Shown here: in pieces, positions 37,841 to 47,479 of the stretch | How the letters are laid out: every line of letters starts with the position of its first letter | Numbering within the stretch: the stretch's first letter is position 1 | Source: JAEZBP01 sp963832725 | GTDB lineage: Bacteria; Myxococcota_A; Polyangia; Polyangiales; Sandaracinaceae | Assembly (NCBI GenBank): GCA_963832725.1 | Contig: CAWHVG010000005.1 | Span: 1,798,001 to 1,862,000, forward strand | Reading direction: 5' to 3' | DNA: 64,000 nucleotides | Program-made: the position numbers and the translations under genes | The notes under the pieces: generated by a model | The model's input: only the letters and a program-made list of their open reading frames with translations | Told to the model about the DNA's origin: nothing | Database searches by the model: none

Positions 37841-39198
37841 CATCCACGGCTGCCCGGCGTGCAACCCTGGGTCGACGAGCACGTGGCCGAGCTGCTCGAC
37901 GTACAAACCGCTCCGCACCCGCGGCGGATCGCGCAGAGGGAGCCGCTGCTGCAGGGCGAGGGGCTGCCGCAGGTCGTGTAGGTCCCCGAGAACCCGCAAT
38001 CGACCGTGGACGTGGTCGCCCAGCCGCTCGAGCCCGCACAGTAGATGTTCCCGAGCCAAGCTGAGCGCGAGGGCGTGCACGAGTCGCTCGAGTCCGCGTT
38101 GTTGGTCCGCGAGTGATCGTACTGGGCCGTTCCGTCGCAGTTGTAGTTGCCGTAGCGCGCGTCGTCGGTCGAACCCGAGGAGTGGGCGGACGTGAAGTAC
38201 ATGGTCTGCCCGGGGTGCATGTCGCCGTTCGCGTCGTTGCAGTCGACGGTCGTCGCGTCCCCCAACACCGGCACGCGCGTCGTCCAACCGCAGCCACCCT
38301 GCGGCGCGGGCATGTCGCAGCTCATCGTGGAGGGCGCGCCGCTGGTGGAGTAGCCGTCCTCGTCGCAGTCGAGGAACCAGAGACTGGCGCTCGGGTTGGG
38401 CGTGGCGGGATCGCAGTCGTTGTCCACCGGCGTCGTGCCGGGCGGCTCGCAGAGCTCCGGGGCGCCCGGATGGGTCATGGGGTCGGCGTCGTTGCAGTCG
38501 GTACCGCACGCGCCGAGGTCGGTGGACGCGTAGCCGTCCATGTCCCCGTCGATCAGCGTGTTCTGGCAGCCGTCGACCGGATCGCAGGTGTCGTCGGTGC
38601 AGGCGTCACCGTCGTCGCAATCGAGCGGGCCCGTCGTCTCGCAGGTGTGGTTGGTCGAGTTGCAGGACTCGGTGCCGCTGCAGACGCTCCCGTCGTCGCA
38701 GTCCGAGTCCGCCTCGCACGAGAACGTGCAATCCGCTTCGCAGCCGTCGCCGGGTACGGCGTTGCCGTCGTCGCACTGCTCGCTCCCATCGATGACACCG
38801 TTCCCGCAACCCCCGTCGACGCACATCGCCATCGTGCCCATGCCGCGGCAGACGCCGTCGGGCATCCCGTCGCGCGCGCAGGTCGTGCCGGCCGCGAGCG
38901 CGTCACCGAGCTGGCAAACGTGGTCGGTGCTGCACGTCTCGGCACCGTTGCAGGGCAGGTGGTCGTCACACTCGCCGTCGGTGCTGCAGGTGTACAAGCA
39001 GGTATCGGGCTCGCAGCCGTCGAACGCGATGTTGTTCCCGTCGTCGCACTGCTCGCCGGACGCCATGTCGACGATTCCGTCACCGCAGCTGCCGCCACCG
39101 TCGCCCGTTCCACCGCCGTCAGAGGCGGTGCTCCCCCCACCGCAACCGATCAACGCACCCGACACGCACAGGACAACAGACGCTCGCGCGAGCCACAT
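37777..39198 (-). CDS. Cys-rich DUF4215-type lipoprotein
   Basis: About 473 residues. The ATG at 39198 gives a lipoprotein signal (VVLCVSGALIGC). Two to three DUF4215 repeats are clear (CGDGIVDMASGEQCDDGNNI, CGNGVIDGSEQCDDGNAV), followed by MopE-like DGDxDGY and DCNDADPMTHPGAPELC segments, then a Cys/Ser-rich tail with several WGxxYC-like repeats. Extracellular or outer-membrane protein stabilised by disulfides; such proteins are expanded in Myxococcota. Function unknown. Its 3' end is partially duplicated beyond the stop. Confidence 0.85.
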   Translation of the reverse strand: MWLARASVVLCVSGALIGCGGGSTASDGGGTGDGGGSCGDGIVDMASGEQCDDGNNIAFDGCEPDTCLYTCSTDGECDDHLPCNGAETCSTDHVCQLGDALAAGTTCARDGMPDGVCRGMGTMAMCVDGGCGNGVIDGSEQCDDGNAVPGDGCEADCTFSCEADSDCDDGSVCSGTESCNSTNHTCETTGPLDCDDGDACTDDTCDPVDGCQNTLIDGDMDGYASTDLGACGTDCNDADPMTHPGAPELCEPPGTTPVDNDCDPATPNPSASLWFLDCDEDGYSTSGAPSTMSCDMPAPQGGCGWTTRVPVLGDATTVDCNDANGDMHPGQTMYFTSAHSSGSTDDARYGNYNCDGTAQYDHSRTNNADSSDSCTPSRSAWLGNIYCAGSSGWATTSTVDCGFSGTYTTCGSPSPCSSGSLCAIRRGCGAVCTSSSSATCSSTQGCTPGSRGCPWAYYCCGRSTDASARMGCH

Positions 39199-39265
39199 AG
39201 CAGAACCCCCTCGGGCAAAGACAAGCGGCACACGAGGGCGCCGTGCAAGATTCAAGACCAACAGG

Positions 39266-39865
39266 TCAATTTACCACACACATCCCCATGTGGCAGGTGC
39301 CCGGCATCGTACGGACCATGCAGGCCGTCCCGTCGGTGGTGTTCATCGACGGGTCGAAGCGCTGGGCGACGCACACGCCCGAGGCGGTGTCGCACATCTC
39401 CATACCATTGCAGTCGTTGTGGTCGTCGTCGCAGATGGCCCTGGCGGGCGGGACGCAGGGGCGCGTGCAGTTCGGACGGCAGGACGCGGACGGGCCGTTG
39501 CCGCCGCCGTTGTCGCAGTACTCGGGCGGATCGGCGCGCCGGTCCACGTAGCCGTCGCCGCAGCGCCGCTGGACACAGTCGCCACCGACGCAGATCTGCG
39601 TGCCGCCCGAGCCGCCGCAGACCAGCCCGTCGGGGCTCCGCATGCCCGAGACACACGCGCCGGGATGGCCGGGTGCAGCGCCGACGCAGACCTGCATGCA
39701 GTCGAAGACCCGGTCGGCGATCTGCAAGCAGTCGGCCGTGGTCGAGCAGGCGGGACCGCTCGCGCCGGCGTCGGGCATCTTGTTGTTGAGCATGTCGTCC
39801 ACGATCACGCTGCACCCGCTGGTGAGCAGCATGACGACGACGAGGACGTGCAACGGACGCGCCAT
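39266..39865 (-). CDS. Small Cys-rich lipoprotein
   Basis: About 199 residues from the ATG at 39865. The signal peptide ends VVVMLLTSGC. About 20 cysteines fall in DUF4215-like spacing (CGDGYVDRRADPPEYCDNGG, CNGMEMCDTASGVCV). It lies upstream of, and in the same direction as, the larger Cys-rich gene (67 bp gap), so the two are probably co-expressed. Confidence 0.8.
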   Translation of the reverse strand: MARPLHVLVVVMLLTSGCSVIVDDMLNNKMPDAGASGPACSTTADCLQIADRVFDCMQVCVGAAPGHPGACVSGMRSPDGLVCGGSGGTQICVGGDCVQRRCGDGYVDRRADPPEYCDNGGGNGPSASCRPNCTRPCVPPARAICDDDHNDCNGMEMCDTASGVCVAQRFDPSMNTTDGTACMVRTMPGTCHMGMCVVN

Positions 39866-39942
39866 GTGGTGAACCCTGGAGCGAGGGAACCACATCCACG
39901 CGCGGAAGGCCAGCATCCCGGCAGCCCGGGTCGGAACCGCCT

Positions 39943-39998
39943 CCAGGAGTTCGTTGAACTACCGAGCCCGAGGAGTGAGATTCTTCAACGGACTGCTA
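39943..39998. repeat. Dispersed palindromic element ending in CTAG, copy 1
   Basis: AGTTCGTTGAACTACCGAGC at the left and TTCTTCAACGGACTGCTAG at the right form imperfect inverted arms around AGTCCGTTGAA. The reverse complement of the copy at ~52852-52897 aligns with this one across about 30 bases. Located just upstream of the yeaH start. Confidence 0.6.
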
Positions 39999-40008
39999 GA
40001 CTGCGGGG

Positions 40009-41121
40009 GTGTCCCTTCGCATCGACCAGGACCACAGCCGCTTCAAGCAGATTGTCCGCGGACGCATCCGGAAGAACCTGAGGCAATACATCTCGCAGGG
40101 CGAGCTCCTCGGCAAGCAGGGGAAGGACGTGGTGTCGATCCCCATCCCGCAGATCGACATCCCGAAGTTCCGCTACGCGGACAAGCAGCGCGGGGGGGTC
40201 GGTCAGGGGGACGGCGACGAGGGCGATCCCGTCGGCGGCCAGCAGGGCCAAGGCCAGGATGGGCAAGGCCAAGCCGGCCAAGACGCGGGCCAGCACGTGC
40301 TGGAGGTCGAGGTCACGCTCGACGAGCTGGCGGAGATCCTCGGAGAAGAGCTCGCGCTCCCGAACATCGAGAATCGCGGCAAGAGCAAGATCGTCGATCA
40401 GAAGGATCGCTACGTCGGCATCCGCCGCGTCGGCCCGAACTCGCTCCGCCACTTCAAGCGCACGTTCAAAGCTGCGCTGAAGCGCCAGATCGTCATGGGG
40501 ACGTACAACCCCGACAACCCCGTCGTGATCCCGACCCGCGACGACATGCGCTACCGCTCCTGGAAGACGGAGGAGGAGCCGGTCGCCAACGCGGTCATCA
40601 TCTATATGATGGACGTATCGGGCTCGATGGGCGACGAGCAGAAGGAGATCGTCCGCATCGAGTCCTTCTGGATCGACGCCTGGCTGCAGCGCCAATACAA
40701 AGGCGTCGAGACGCGCTTCATCATCCACGACGCCGTCGCGCGCGAGGTCGACCGCGAGACCTTCTTCCGTACCCGCGAGTCGGGTGGAACGATGATCTCC
40801 AGCGCTTACAAGCTCGCGGTGCAGATGATCGAGCAGGACTATCCGCCCAGCGAGTGGAACATCTATCCCTTCCACTTCTCGGACGGCGACAACTGGAGCG
40901 TGGACGACACGCTCCTCTGCATCGAGCTGATGCGCAAGAAGCTCCTGCCCGCTTCGAACGTGTTCTGCTACGGGCAGGTCGAGAGCCCCTACGGCTCGGG
41001 GCAGTTCATCAAAGACCTCCGCGAGCACCTGAAAGAGGACGAGCGCATGATCACCAGCGAGATCCGCGACCGCGACGCGATCGTGGGCTCCATCCGCGAC
41101 TTCCTCGGCAAGGGCAAGTGA
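40009..41121 (+). CDS. yeaH: YeaH/YhbH family protein (DUF444)
   Basis: Protein of 370 residues with a GTG start. The DUF444 hallmark HSRFKQIVRGRIRKNLRQYI at the N-terminus, a Gln/Gly/Asp-rich linker (residues ~60-95), then a von Willebrand A-like domain with the MIDAS motif MDVSGSMGDE at about residue 200. Works with PrkA and SpoVR in stationary-phase and stress responses; the biochemical role is still unclear. SpoVR follows after 4 bp, so the two form an operon. A CTAG-ended palindrome occupies its 5' region. Confidence 0.93.
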   Translation: MSLRIDQDHSRFKQIVRGRIRKNLRQYISQGELLGKQGKDVVSIPIPQIDIPKFRYADKQRGGVGQGDGDEGDPVGGQQGQGQDGQGQAGQDAGQHVLEVEVTLDELAEILGEELALPNIENRGKSKIVDQKDRYVGIRRVGPNSLRHFKRTFKAALKRQIVMGTYNPDNPVVIPTRDDMRYRSWKTEEEPVANAVIIYMMDVSGSMGDEQKEIVRIESFWIDAWLQRQYKGVETRFIIHDAVAREVDRETFFRTRESGGTMISSAYKLAVQMIEQDYPPSEWNIYPFHFSDGDNWSVDDTLLCIELMRKKLLPASNVFCYGQVESPYGSGQFIKDLREHLKEDERMITSEIRDRDAIVGSIRDFLGKGK

Positions 41122-41125
41122 GACG

Positions 41126-42664
41126 ATGGGCAAGTACAGGCTTCCGACCCAGCTTCCCGGCTATCTCCGCGACATCCACGCCCACGTGGACGAGGTCGCC
41201 CGCGGCTTCGGGCTCGACGTCTTCCCCACCATCTTCGAGGTCGTCGACTACGACCAGATGAACGAGCTCGCTTCCTACGGCGGCTTTCCGGTGCGTTATC
41301 CCCACTGGCGATTCGGGATGGAGTACGAGCAGCTCAGCAAGAGCAGCGAGTACGGCCTTTCCCGCATCTACGAGATGGTGATCAACAACAATCCGGCGGT
41401 CGCCTATCTGCTCGAAGGCAACAGCATCGTCGATCAGAAGCTGGTGATGACCCACGTGTACGGGCACGTGGACTTCTTCAAGAACAACTTCGCGTTCCGC
41501 GCGACCAACCAGGGCGTCGACCACCGCACCGGCGAGCCGATCCGCAAGTGGATCGACAGCATGGCCAACCACGGCTCGATCGTGCGCCGCTGGGCCAACC
41601 GGGTCGGGATCGACAAGGTCGAGGAGTTCGTCGACAGCTGCCTGAGCCTCGAGAACCTCATCGACCCCCAGAAGCCCTTCGCACCGCCCAAGAGCATCTC
41701 GGCGCGTGACGAGAACGAAGAAGAAGAGGCGGTCGAGGTCTCGCTCCTCCGAGTCGATCACGACTACATGGAGGACTACATCAACCCGCAGGAGTTCATC
41801 GATTCTCAGCGGGAGGAGCTGGAGGCCGAGCGCGAGAAAGCGAAGCGGACGCCGGAGAATCCCGACCGCGACGTGTTGGGCTTCCTGCTACAGCACGCGC
41901 CGCTCGAGCGCTGGGAGCGCGACGTCCTCGAGGTGATCCGACGCGAGGCGTACTACTTCTGGCCTCAGATGCAGACCAAGATCATGAACGAGGGCTGGGC
42001 CAGCTTCTGGCACTCGAAGATGATGACCGAGAAGGTCTGCGACGACGGCGAGATCATCGAGTACGCCGAGCGTTGCGCGTCAGTGCTGGAGGCGGGCTCC
42101 GGCCGGCTGAACCCCTACAAGCTCGGCATCGAGCTCTTCCGGCACATCGAGGAGCGCTGGAACAAGGGGCAGTTCGGCAAGGAGTGGGAGGAGTGCGACA
42201 GCCTGGAAGCGCGGCGCAACTGGGACCGCCGCACCGGGCTCGGCCGCAAGAAGATCTTCGAGGTCCGCGCGCTCTACAACGACGTGACATTCATCGACGA
42301 GTTCCTCACGCCGGACTTCGTCGTCGACCAGAAGCTCTACACCTTCGGGTTCAACCAGCGGAACGACCGCTACGAGATCGAGACCCGCCAGTTCCAGGCC
42401 GTGAAAGAGAAGCTCCTCTTCAGCCTCACGAACGCCGGCCAGCCCTTCATCTACGTCACGGACATGAACCACGCGAACCGCGGGGAGCTCTTGCTCTGGC
42501 ACGACCACCAGGGCGTCGATCTGCGGGTCGACTGGGCTCGCGACGTGCTCCAGTCGATGGTGCGCGTGTGGCGCCGGCCGGTGGAGATCCACACCAAGGT
42601 GGAGAACAAGCCGGCGCTGATGCGCTACGACGGCAAGGAGCACGTGCAGCGCCCGCTGAAGTAG
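41126..42664 (+). CDS. spoVR: SpoVR family protein
   Basis: Protein of 512 residues, full length for the family. Conserved SpoVR features include an N-terminal AxxxGLDxFP-like segment (RGFGLDVFPTIFEVVDYDQM), FPVRYPHWRFGMEYEQL, AYLLEGNSIVDQKLVMTHVYGHVDFFKNN with conserved His, and YYFWPQMQTKIMNEGWASFWHSKMM. These conserved His/Glu suggest a metal or hydrolase-like site, but activity is undefined. Needed for spore cortex in Bacillus and linked to PrkA signalling elsewhere. Translationally close to yeaH. Confidence 0.95.
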   Translation: MGKYRLPTQLPGYLRDIHAHVDEVARGFGLDVFPTIFEVVDYDQMNELASYGGFPVRYPHWRFGMEYEQLSKSSEYGLSRIYEMVINNNPAVAYLLEGNSIVDQKLVMTHVYGHVDFFKNNFAFRATNQGVDHRTGEPIRKWIDSMANHGSIVRRWANRVGIDKVEEFVDSCLSLENLIDPQKPFAPPKSISARDENEEEEAVEVSLLRVDHDYMEDYINPQEFIDSQREELEAEREKAKRTPENPDRDVLGFLLQHAPLERWERDVLEVIRREAYYFWPQMQTKIMNEGWASFWHSKMMTEKVCDDGEIIEYAERCASVLEAGSGRLNPYKLGIELFRHIEERWNKGQFGKEWEECDSLEARRNWDRRTGLGRKKIFEVRALYNDVTFIDEFLTPDFVVDQKLYTFGFNQRNDRYEIETRQFQAVKEKLLFSLTNAGQPFIYVTDMNHANRGELLLWHDHQGVDLRVDWARDVLQSMVRVWRRPVEIHTKVENKPALMRYDGKEHVQRPLK

Positions 42665-42709
42665 CGGCCGGAAGAGAACGCTCCAGCGCCCCCTTCCCGC
42701 AGCCACCCC

Positions 42710-43357
42710 TCACATGCAGGCGGCGAGGCCGTTGTCGCGCAGGCCCGAGCAGTTGGCCACGCGGAAGTGAGCCGCGGTCATCGCCGCAGCGGGCCCGGTT
42801 CCGGGCGCGGTCACCTCGACCTGGAACGTCGGGTTGGTGCTGTTCGCCAGGAACTGACAGAAGATGTCGCCCTTGAGCGTCGGGTTGCCCATGTCGTCGC
42901 AGAACGAGATGTTGGTGATCTGGCAGGGCTGCGAGGCACTCGGCGTGTTCGGGCCGCAGGCACCGGAGTACGTGTTCGCACCCTCCTGGACCGTCACCCG
43001 GCACGCCCCGCCCATCGCCGCGGTGCTCCCGGTGGTCACCGAGAGGTTCTGGACGCTGATCGACACGCGAGAATCCGCGGACGCGCTCGAATCCGCGAGC
43101 GCGCTGAAGCCGATCACCCGCATCGTGTCCGACTCGGTCACCGTGCAGCTGACAGCCGGGCTGGGATCGCCCGAGGCGCACGCGTCGCTGTCGGCGAACC
43201 CGCAGATGTCGTGCGTGTACGGCCCGTCGCAGTGCCCGGCCATGTCGCAGCGGACGGTGTACTGCGTGTCGATGAAGCGCGCGCCCGCGTTGGGGTCGCC
43301 GCAGCCGGCGAGACACAGGAGGGAAAGACCAATCGTCGAACCGAAGTAGCGAAGCAT
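42710..43357 (-). CDS. Hypothetical lipoprotein
   Basis: Protein of 215 residues from the ATG at 43357 with signal GLSLLCLAGC. The mature chain contains about ten cysteines and is beta-rich (VRCDMAGHCDGPYTHDICGF, ACRVTVQEGANTYSGACG). No family recognised. The last residues SGLRDNGLAACM keep a C-terminal Cys likely disulfide-bonded. Convergent with spoVR. Confidence 0.75.
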   Translation of the reverse strand: MLRYFGSTIGLSLLCLAGCGDPNAGARFIDTQYTVRCDMAGHCDGPYTHDICGFADSDACASGDPSPAVSCTVTESDTMRVIGFSALADSSASADSRVSISVQNLSVTTGSTAAMGGACRVTVQEGANTYSGACGPNTPSASQPCQITNISFCDDMGNPTLKGDIFCQFLANSTNPTFQVEVTAPGTGPAAAMTAAHFRVANCSGLRDNGLAACM

Positions 43358-43469
43358 GTCGCGCTCTCCCAGCGGACCTCGTCCGTGCGGTCCGCAAAAG
43401 CCCCTCGTGGGGCGCCGCCAGGCTAGCAACCCGCCGGGCGGGCCGTCCAATTCGCGAATTCCTTCGAGC

Positions 43470-44636
43470 TCAGGCCGCGCCTGCAGCCTCCAACGCGGCC
43501 GCGAGGTCCTCCCGAAGGTCCTCCTCGGCCTCGAGCCCCACCGAGATGCGGATCAGCCCGTCGGCGATGCCGAGCTCGGCCCGCGCCTCCGCGGGCACCG
43601 AACCATGCGTCATCAGCGCCGGGTGCTCGATGAGCGACTCGACGCCGCCCAGGCTCTCCGCGCAGACGAAGACCCTCACCGTCGACAGGAGCGCCCGCGC
43701 CGCCGGCAGCCCGCCGCGCACCACGAACGAGATCATCCCGCCCGGCGCCTTCATCTGCGTCTCGGCCAGCGCGTGCTGCGGGTGCGACGGCAGGCCCGGG
43801 TAGATCACCTTCTCGACCTGGGGGTGCTGCTCCAGCCATCCCGCGATCGACGCCGCGCTCTTGGCGTGCCGCTCCATGCGGACCGGCAGGGTCTTCACGC
43901 CGCGCAGGACGAGGTAGCTGTCGAAGGGCGAGGGGATGGCGCCCATGGCGTTCTGCAGGAAGCGCAGCCGCTCGGCGAGCGCGTCGTCGCTGGTCATCAC
44001 CACGCCGCCGACCGCGTCGCTGTGCCCGTTGAGGTACTTCGTCGTCGAGTGGAGCACGGCGTCGGCGCCGAGCTCGAGCGGGCGCTGGAAGACCGGCGTG
44101 GCGAAGGTGTTGTCGACGACGAGGAGCACGCCTCGGGCGCGAGCGACCTCGGAGAGCGCCCGGATGTCCGCCAGTTTGAGCATCGGGTTGGTCGGCGTCT
44201 CGACCCAGAGGATCTTCGTCTCCGGCTTGATCGCCGCGTCGACGTTGGCCGGCTCGCTCATGTCGACCTGGGTGGTCTCGATGCCGAGCGGCTTCATCAC
44301 CTTGTCGAGGATGCGGAAGCTGCCGCCGTAGACGTCGTCGCTGGCGACGAGGTGGTCGCCCGGTCGCAGCGTGTGGAGGAGCGTGGTCATCGCGGCGCAG
44401 CCGGAGGCGAACGCCACGCCGTGCTTCGCGCCCTCGAGCGCGGCCAGGCAACGCTCGAGCGCCTGCCGCGTCGGGTTGCCCGTCCGCGAGTACTCGAACC
44501 CCTTGTGGTTGCCGGGGCCGTCCTGCGCGAACGTGCTGGCGAGGACGATGGGCGTCATCACGGCGCCGGAGACCGGATCGGGCTCCTGGCCGGCGTGGAT
44601 GGCGAGGGTGTCGAGGTGCTGGCTCCGGTCGCTCAT
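43470..44636 (-). CDS. Cys/Met metabolism PLP enzyme (cystathionine gamma-synthase/lyase type)
   Basis: Fold-type I PLP enzyme of 388 residues. TLAIHAGQEPDPVSGAVMTP, YSRTGNPTRQALE, ASGCAAMT, the PLP-Asp in VVDNTFATP and the Schiff-base Lys in HSTTKYLNGHSD are all typical. The C-terminal ESLGGVESLIEHPALMTH is the substrate-carboxylate segment. Synthase and lyase cannot be separated by eye: cystathionine gamma-synthase, beta/gamma-lyase or methionine gamma-lyase are possible. Sulfur amino-acid metabolism fits the nearby sulfide module. Confidence 0.92.
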   Translation of the reverse strand: MSDRSQHLDTLAIHAGQEPDPVSGAVMTPIVLASTFAQDGPGNHKGFEYSRTGNPTRQALERCLAALEGAKHGVAFASGCAAMTTLLHTLRPGDHLVASDDVYGGSFRILDKVMKPLGIETTQVDMSEPANVDAAIKPETKILWVETPTNPMLKLADIRALSEVARARGVLLVVDNTFATPVFQRPLELGADAVLHSTTKYLNGHSDAVGGVVMTSDDALAERLRFLQNAMGAIPSPFDSYLVLRGVKTLPVRMERHAKSAASIAGWLEQHPQVEKVIYPGLPSHPQHALAETQMKAPGGMISFVVRGGLPAARALLSTVRVFVCAESLGGVESLIEHPALMTHGSVPAEARAELGIADGLIRISVGLEAEEDLREDLAAALEAAGAA

Positions 44637-44767
44637 GGGCCCGACGCGTACCGCGTGAGCGCCCGCTTCGCAACGCTTTCGCGTGCGCTCACGCGGCGTT
44701 CGGCCCCGACCTCACGAGCCGCGTCGCGACGCCGGCGCATTCCTTCGACGGCGCCGGAACGCCGACA

Positions 44768-46130
44768 TCAGGGCTGGTACTGGAAGACGCCGCGCAGATC
44801 CTCGGTGGCGCTCAGGCGGTGGCCGCGGCCGAAGCTCCAGGCCCGGAACTGGTAGATCATCCCCGCCATGAGATCGACGCGGCCGGAGAGGTCGTAGGTG
44901 ATGGGCCGACTGCCCATGCCGGCCGGCAGCATCGCGTCGTCGTAGACCATGTTGCCGAAGGCGTCGTAGACCCGGACCTCGTAGCCGTCCTCCGAGGAGT
45001 CCTGCGCGAAGACGAGCTGCGGCACGCTGGTGACGACCTCCAGCCCGTCGGCGCCGGGCGACATCACGTCCAGCGCGCCGGTCACCTTGAAGGACTGGGA
45101 GATGGCCTGGTCGCTGCCGGCGACGTCCACGAACACGATCTGCGTCCCCGCGATGCCCATCGTCGGGGTCGCGGACGAGGCCGTCGTTCTCGAACGCGGC
45201 AAGACGGCGTAGCGACCGGGCGGGACGTCGGCGATGGAGAACGAGCTGGTCACCGGCGCCGCGCGAAGCCCGGCCGGGCTCTCGCCGCGAGCGTTCTCCA
45301 TGTCGAAGGTCGAGGCCAAGACCAGGATCACGCTCGTGCTCGAGCCGCCCGGCGCGTTGACGATGTTCACCGACCCGGTGACCGTCGCGAGCTGGTCGGT
45401 CGAGCCCGTGAGGACCACGTCCATCACGCCGTCGGCCGTCTGGTCCACCATCACCGGCGCCGCGTAGAGCCCCGCGCGGTAGCCGGTGACCGTCGTGCTG
45501 CCCCCCGGGACGTTGTAGAGCGTGAAGTTGCCCTCGGAGCCGGTGATCGAGGTCGACACGGCGACGCCGCCCTGCTCCGCGACGACCAGCACGCCGCCCG
45601 GATCGTCGGCCTGCACCGAGCCGCTGATCCGCGCGTCGCCGCCGGACGCGAGCGGAACGAGCGAGACGTCGGTGGTGGCGTTCATGACCACCCAGCCGTC
45701 CGACTGCTCGCTGGCGGAGCTCGAGATCGATCGGGAGCGCCTGCCGTGGCGGCTTCGGGAAGGACTGGTAGCTGTCGGCGTCGGCCCGCAGCGTGATCGA
45801 GTCGCCCTGCGGCGCGCCGTTCGCATCGCGCGCGACCGAGACCTGGAGCGAGTAGGTCCCGTCCATGGCCGTGAAGGCGACGCCGGAGCGCGCGCCGCCG
45901 TTGGCGTCGAGGGCCACCACGCGCGCGTCGGCGATCCCGTCGCCGCTGATCGCGTCGATGACCTTCCCTTCGATCACGACCGGCGCGGTGCACTGCGGAT
46001 CGCCGCCCGCGAAGGCCTCACAGACCTGCGTGCCCGAACAGCCCTCGGACGAGCCGACCGTGCAAGGTGCGTTGCCGCCGCAGCCTGCGAGCGAGAAGGT
46101 CGCGAAAAGAAGCGCAGCTCGAATGCGCAT
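44768..46130 (-). CDS. Lipoprotein with carboxypeptidase-regulatory-like repeats, one frameshift
   Basis: About 453 residues once repaired. The signal LFATFSLAGC is followed by a short Cys-rich head and then repeated beta-sandwich modules of the carboxypeptidase regulatory-like type (VIEGKVIDAISGDGIADARVVAL, GSVQADDPGGVLVVAEQGG, VTGSVNIVNAPGG). The frame breaks at about 45715; dropping one C gives DLELASEQSDGWVVM and continuity to the stop at 44768. The C-terminus (VFAQDSSEDGYEVRVYDAFG) is fibronectin-like. Probably a surface protein. Confidence 0.75.
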
Positions 46131-46267
46131 GGCTCACCTCCGCCGGGCCGAAGAGCCGGGACCCTGCCCCGGGATGCACGGCCTGCTCCGGGACGTACGA
46201 GGTCCCACGCCCGGGCGATACCCTCCCGGGGTCGACGCGGCGGGCGGACCGACGTACTTCCGCAAGC

Positions 46268-46861
46268 ATGACGCACCCTTCCGTGCTCCTGCTCGACGTG
46301 ATGGGGACCCTCGTACACGACCCCTTTCACGAGGAGATGCCGGCCTTCTTCGGCATGACGCTCCGCGAGCTCATCGAGCAGAAGCACCCGAGCGCCTGGG
46401 TCCGCTTCGAGCACGGCGAGCTGACCGAGGACGAGCTGATCGCGTCGTTCTTCGCCGACGGCCGGAGCTTCGACGGCCCCGCGTTCATCGGCATGCTGCG
46501 CGCCGCCTACCGTTTCCTCGACGGGGTCGAGCCGCTCCTGGCCGAGCTGGCCGCACGCGAAGTGCCCATGCACGCGCTCTCGAACTATCCGTGCTGGTAC
46601 CAGCTCATCGAGGACGAGCTCCGACTCTCACGCTACGTGAAATGGAGCTTCGTCTCCTGTGAGACCGGCGTGCGGAAGCCCGATCCGGATGCCTATCTCG
46701 CCGCCAGCCGCGCGCTCTCCGTCGATCCGGCGCGCTGCCTCTTCGTCGACGACCGCGAGACGAACTGCGAGGCCGCGCGTGGCGTGGGCATGGACGCGCT
46801 CGTGTTCACCAGCGCGGCGGACCTGCGCGACGCGCTGCGAGAACGCGGTCTCCTCGGCTGA
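46268..46861 (+). CDS. HAD-like hydrolase with altered motif I
   Basis: Protein of 197 residues. HAD motifs: I is LLDVMGTLV, with Met where the second catalytic Asp normally sits; II ALSNYP; III Lys in TGVRKPDPDAY; IV LFVDDRETN. The cap is the small helical type. A D-x-M version of motif I occurs in a plant/cyanobacterial HAD branch, so this is probably an ancient variant rather than damage, but phosphatase efficiency may be low. Start ATG at 46268. Convergent with msrB. Confidence 0.8.
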   Translation: MTHPSVLLLDVMGTLVHDPFHEEMPAFFGMTLRELIEQKHPSAWVRFEHGELTEDELIASFFADGRSFDGPAFIGMLRAAYRFLDGVEPLLAELAAREVPMHALSNYPCWYQLIEDELRLSRYVKWSFVSCETGVRKPDPDAYLAASRALSVDPARCLFVDDRETNCEAARGVGMDALVFTSAADLRDALRERGLLG

Positions 46862-46870
46862 GGGCGCTCC

Positions 46871-47269
46871 TCAGCCCTCGTCCGGCTCGAAGTCGAGGGA
46901 CGCGGAGTTGACGCAGTAGCGCAGCCCGGTCGGCTTGGGCCCGTCCTCGAACACGTGGCCGAGGTGCGCGCCGCACTGGGTGCAGTGGATCTCGGTCCGC
47001 ACCATGAACCCGCTGCGGTCCTGCTCGGTCCCGACGTTCTCGGGCTCGGCGGGCTGGTAGAAGCTCGGCCACCCGGAGCCCGAGTCGTACTTCTCCTCGG
47101 AGCCGAAGAGCTCGGCGCCGCAGCAGACGCAGCGATAGCGGCCGCGCCCGTGGTGGTCCCAGTACTTGCCCGTGAACGCTCGCTCCGTGCCCTTCTGGCG
47201 GGTCACGTAGTACTGCTCGGGCGTCAGCGTCTCACGCCACTGCTCGTCGCGCGGATCCTCGTCGCTCAT
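46871..47269 (-). CDS. msrB: Peptide-methionine (R)-S-oxide reductase MsrB
   Basis: Protein of 132 residues repairing oxidised methionine. TPEQYYVTRQKGTERAFTGK, the zinc CxxC pairs in RCVCCGAELF and HCTQCGAHLGHVF, SGSGWPSFYQP, and catalytic Cys in LRYCVNSASL near the C-terminus. All needed residues are present, in the Cys rather than selenocysteine form. It relies on thioredoxin, linking it functionally to trxB. Cytoplasmic. Confidence 0.96.
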   Translation of the reverse strand: MSDEDPRDEQWRETLTPEQYYVTRQKGTERAFTGKYWDHHGRGRYRCVCCGAELFGSEEKYDSGSGWPSFYQPAEPENVGTEQDRSGFMVRTEIHCTQCGAHLGHVFEDGPKPTGLRYCVNSASLDFEPDEG

Positions 47270-47479
47270 GGGGCTGGAAGCTAGAGCCGACCGGGGAGCC
47301 TGTCACGTGGGGCGAATACCTGCGTCGCGGTCTCGCTCCGGCGAAGGAGGCTCGCGAGCGACGAGAGCGACCGGAATGACGAGCGGGCCGCCACATCGGA
47401 GCTCGGCCGCTCACGCTCGGCCGCGAGGCGATCGCCGATCGTGAGGTTCGCGCACGACGGCCGGCACGAGCCTGCATGC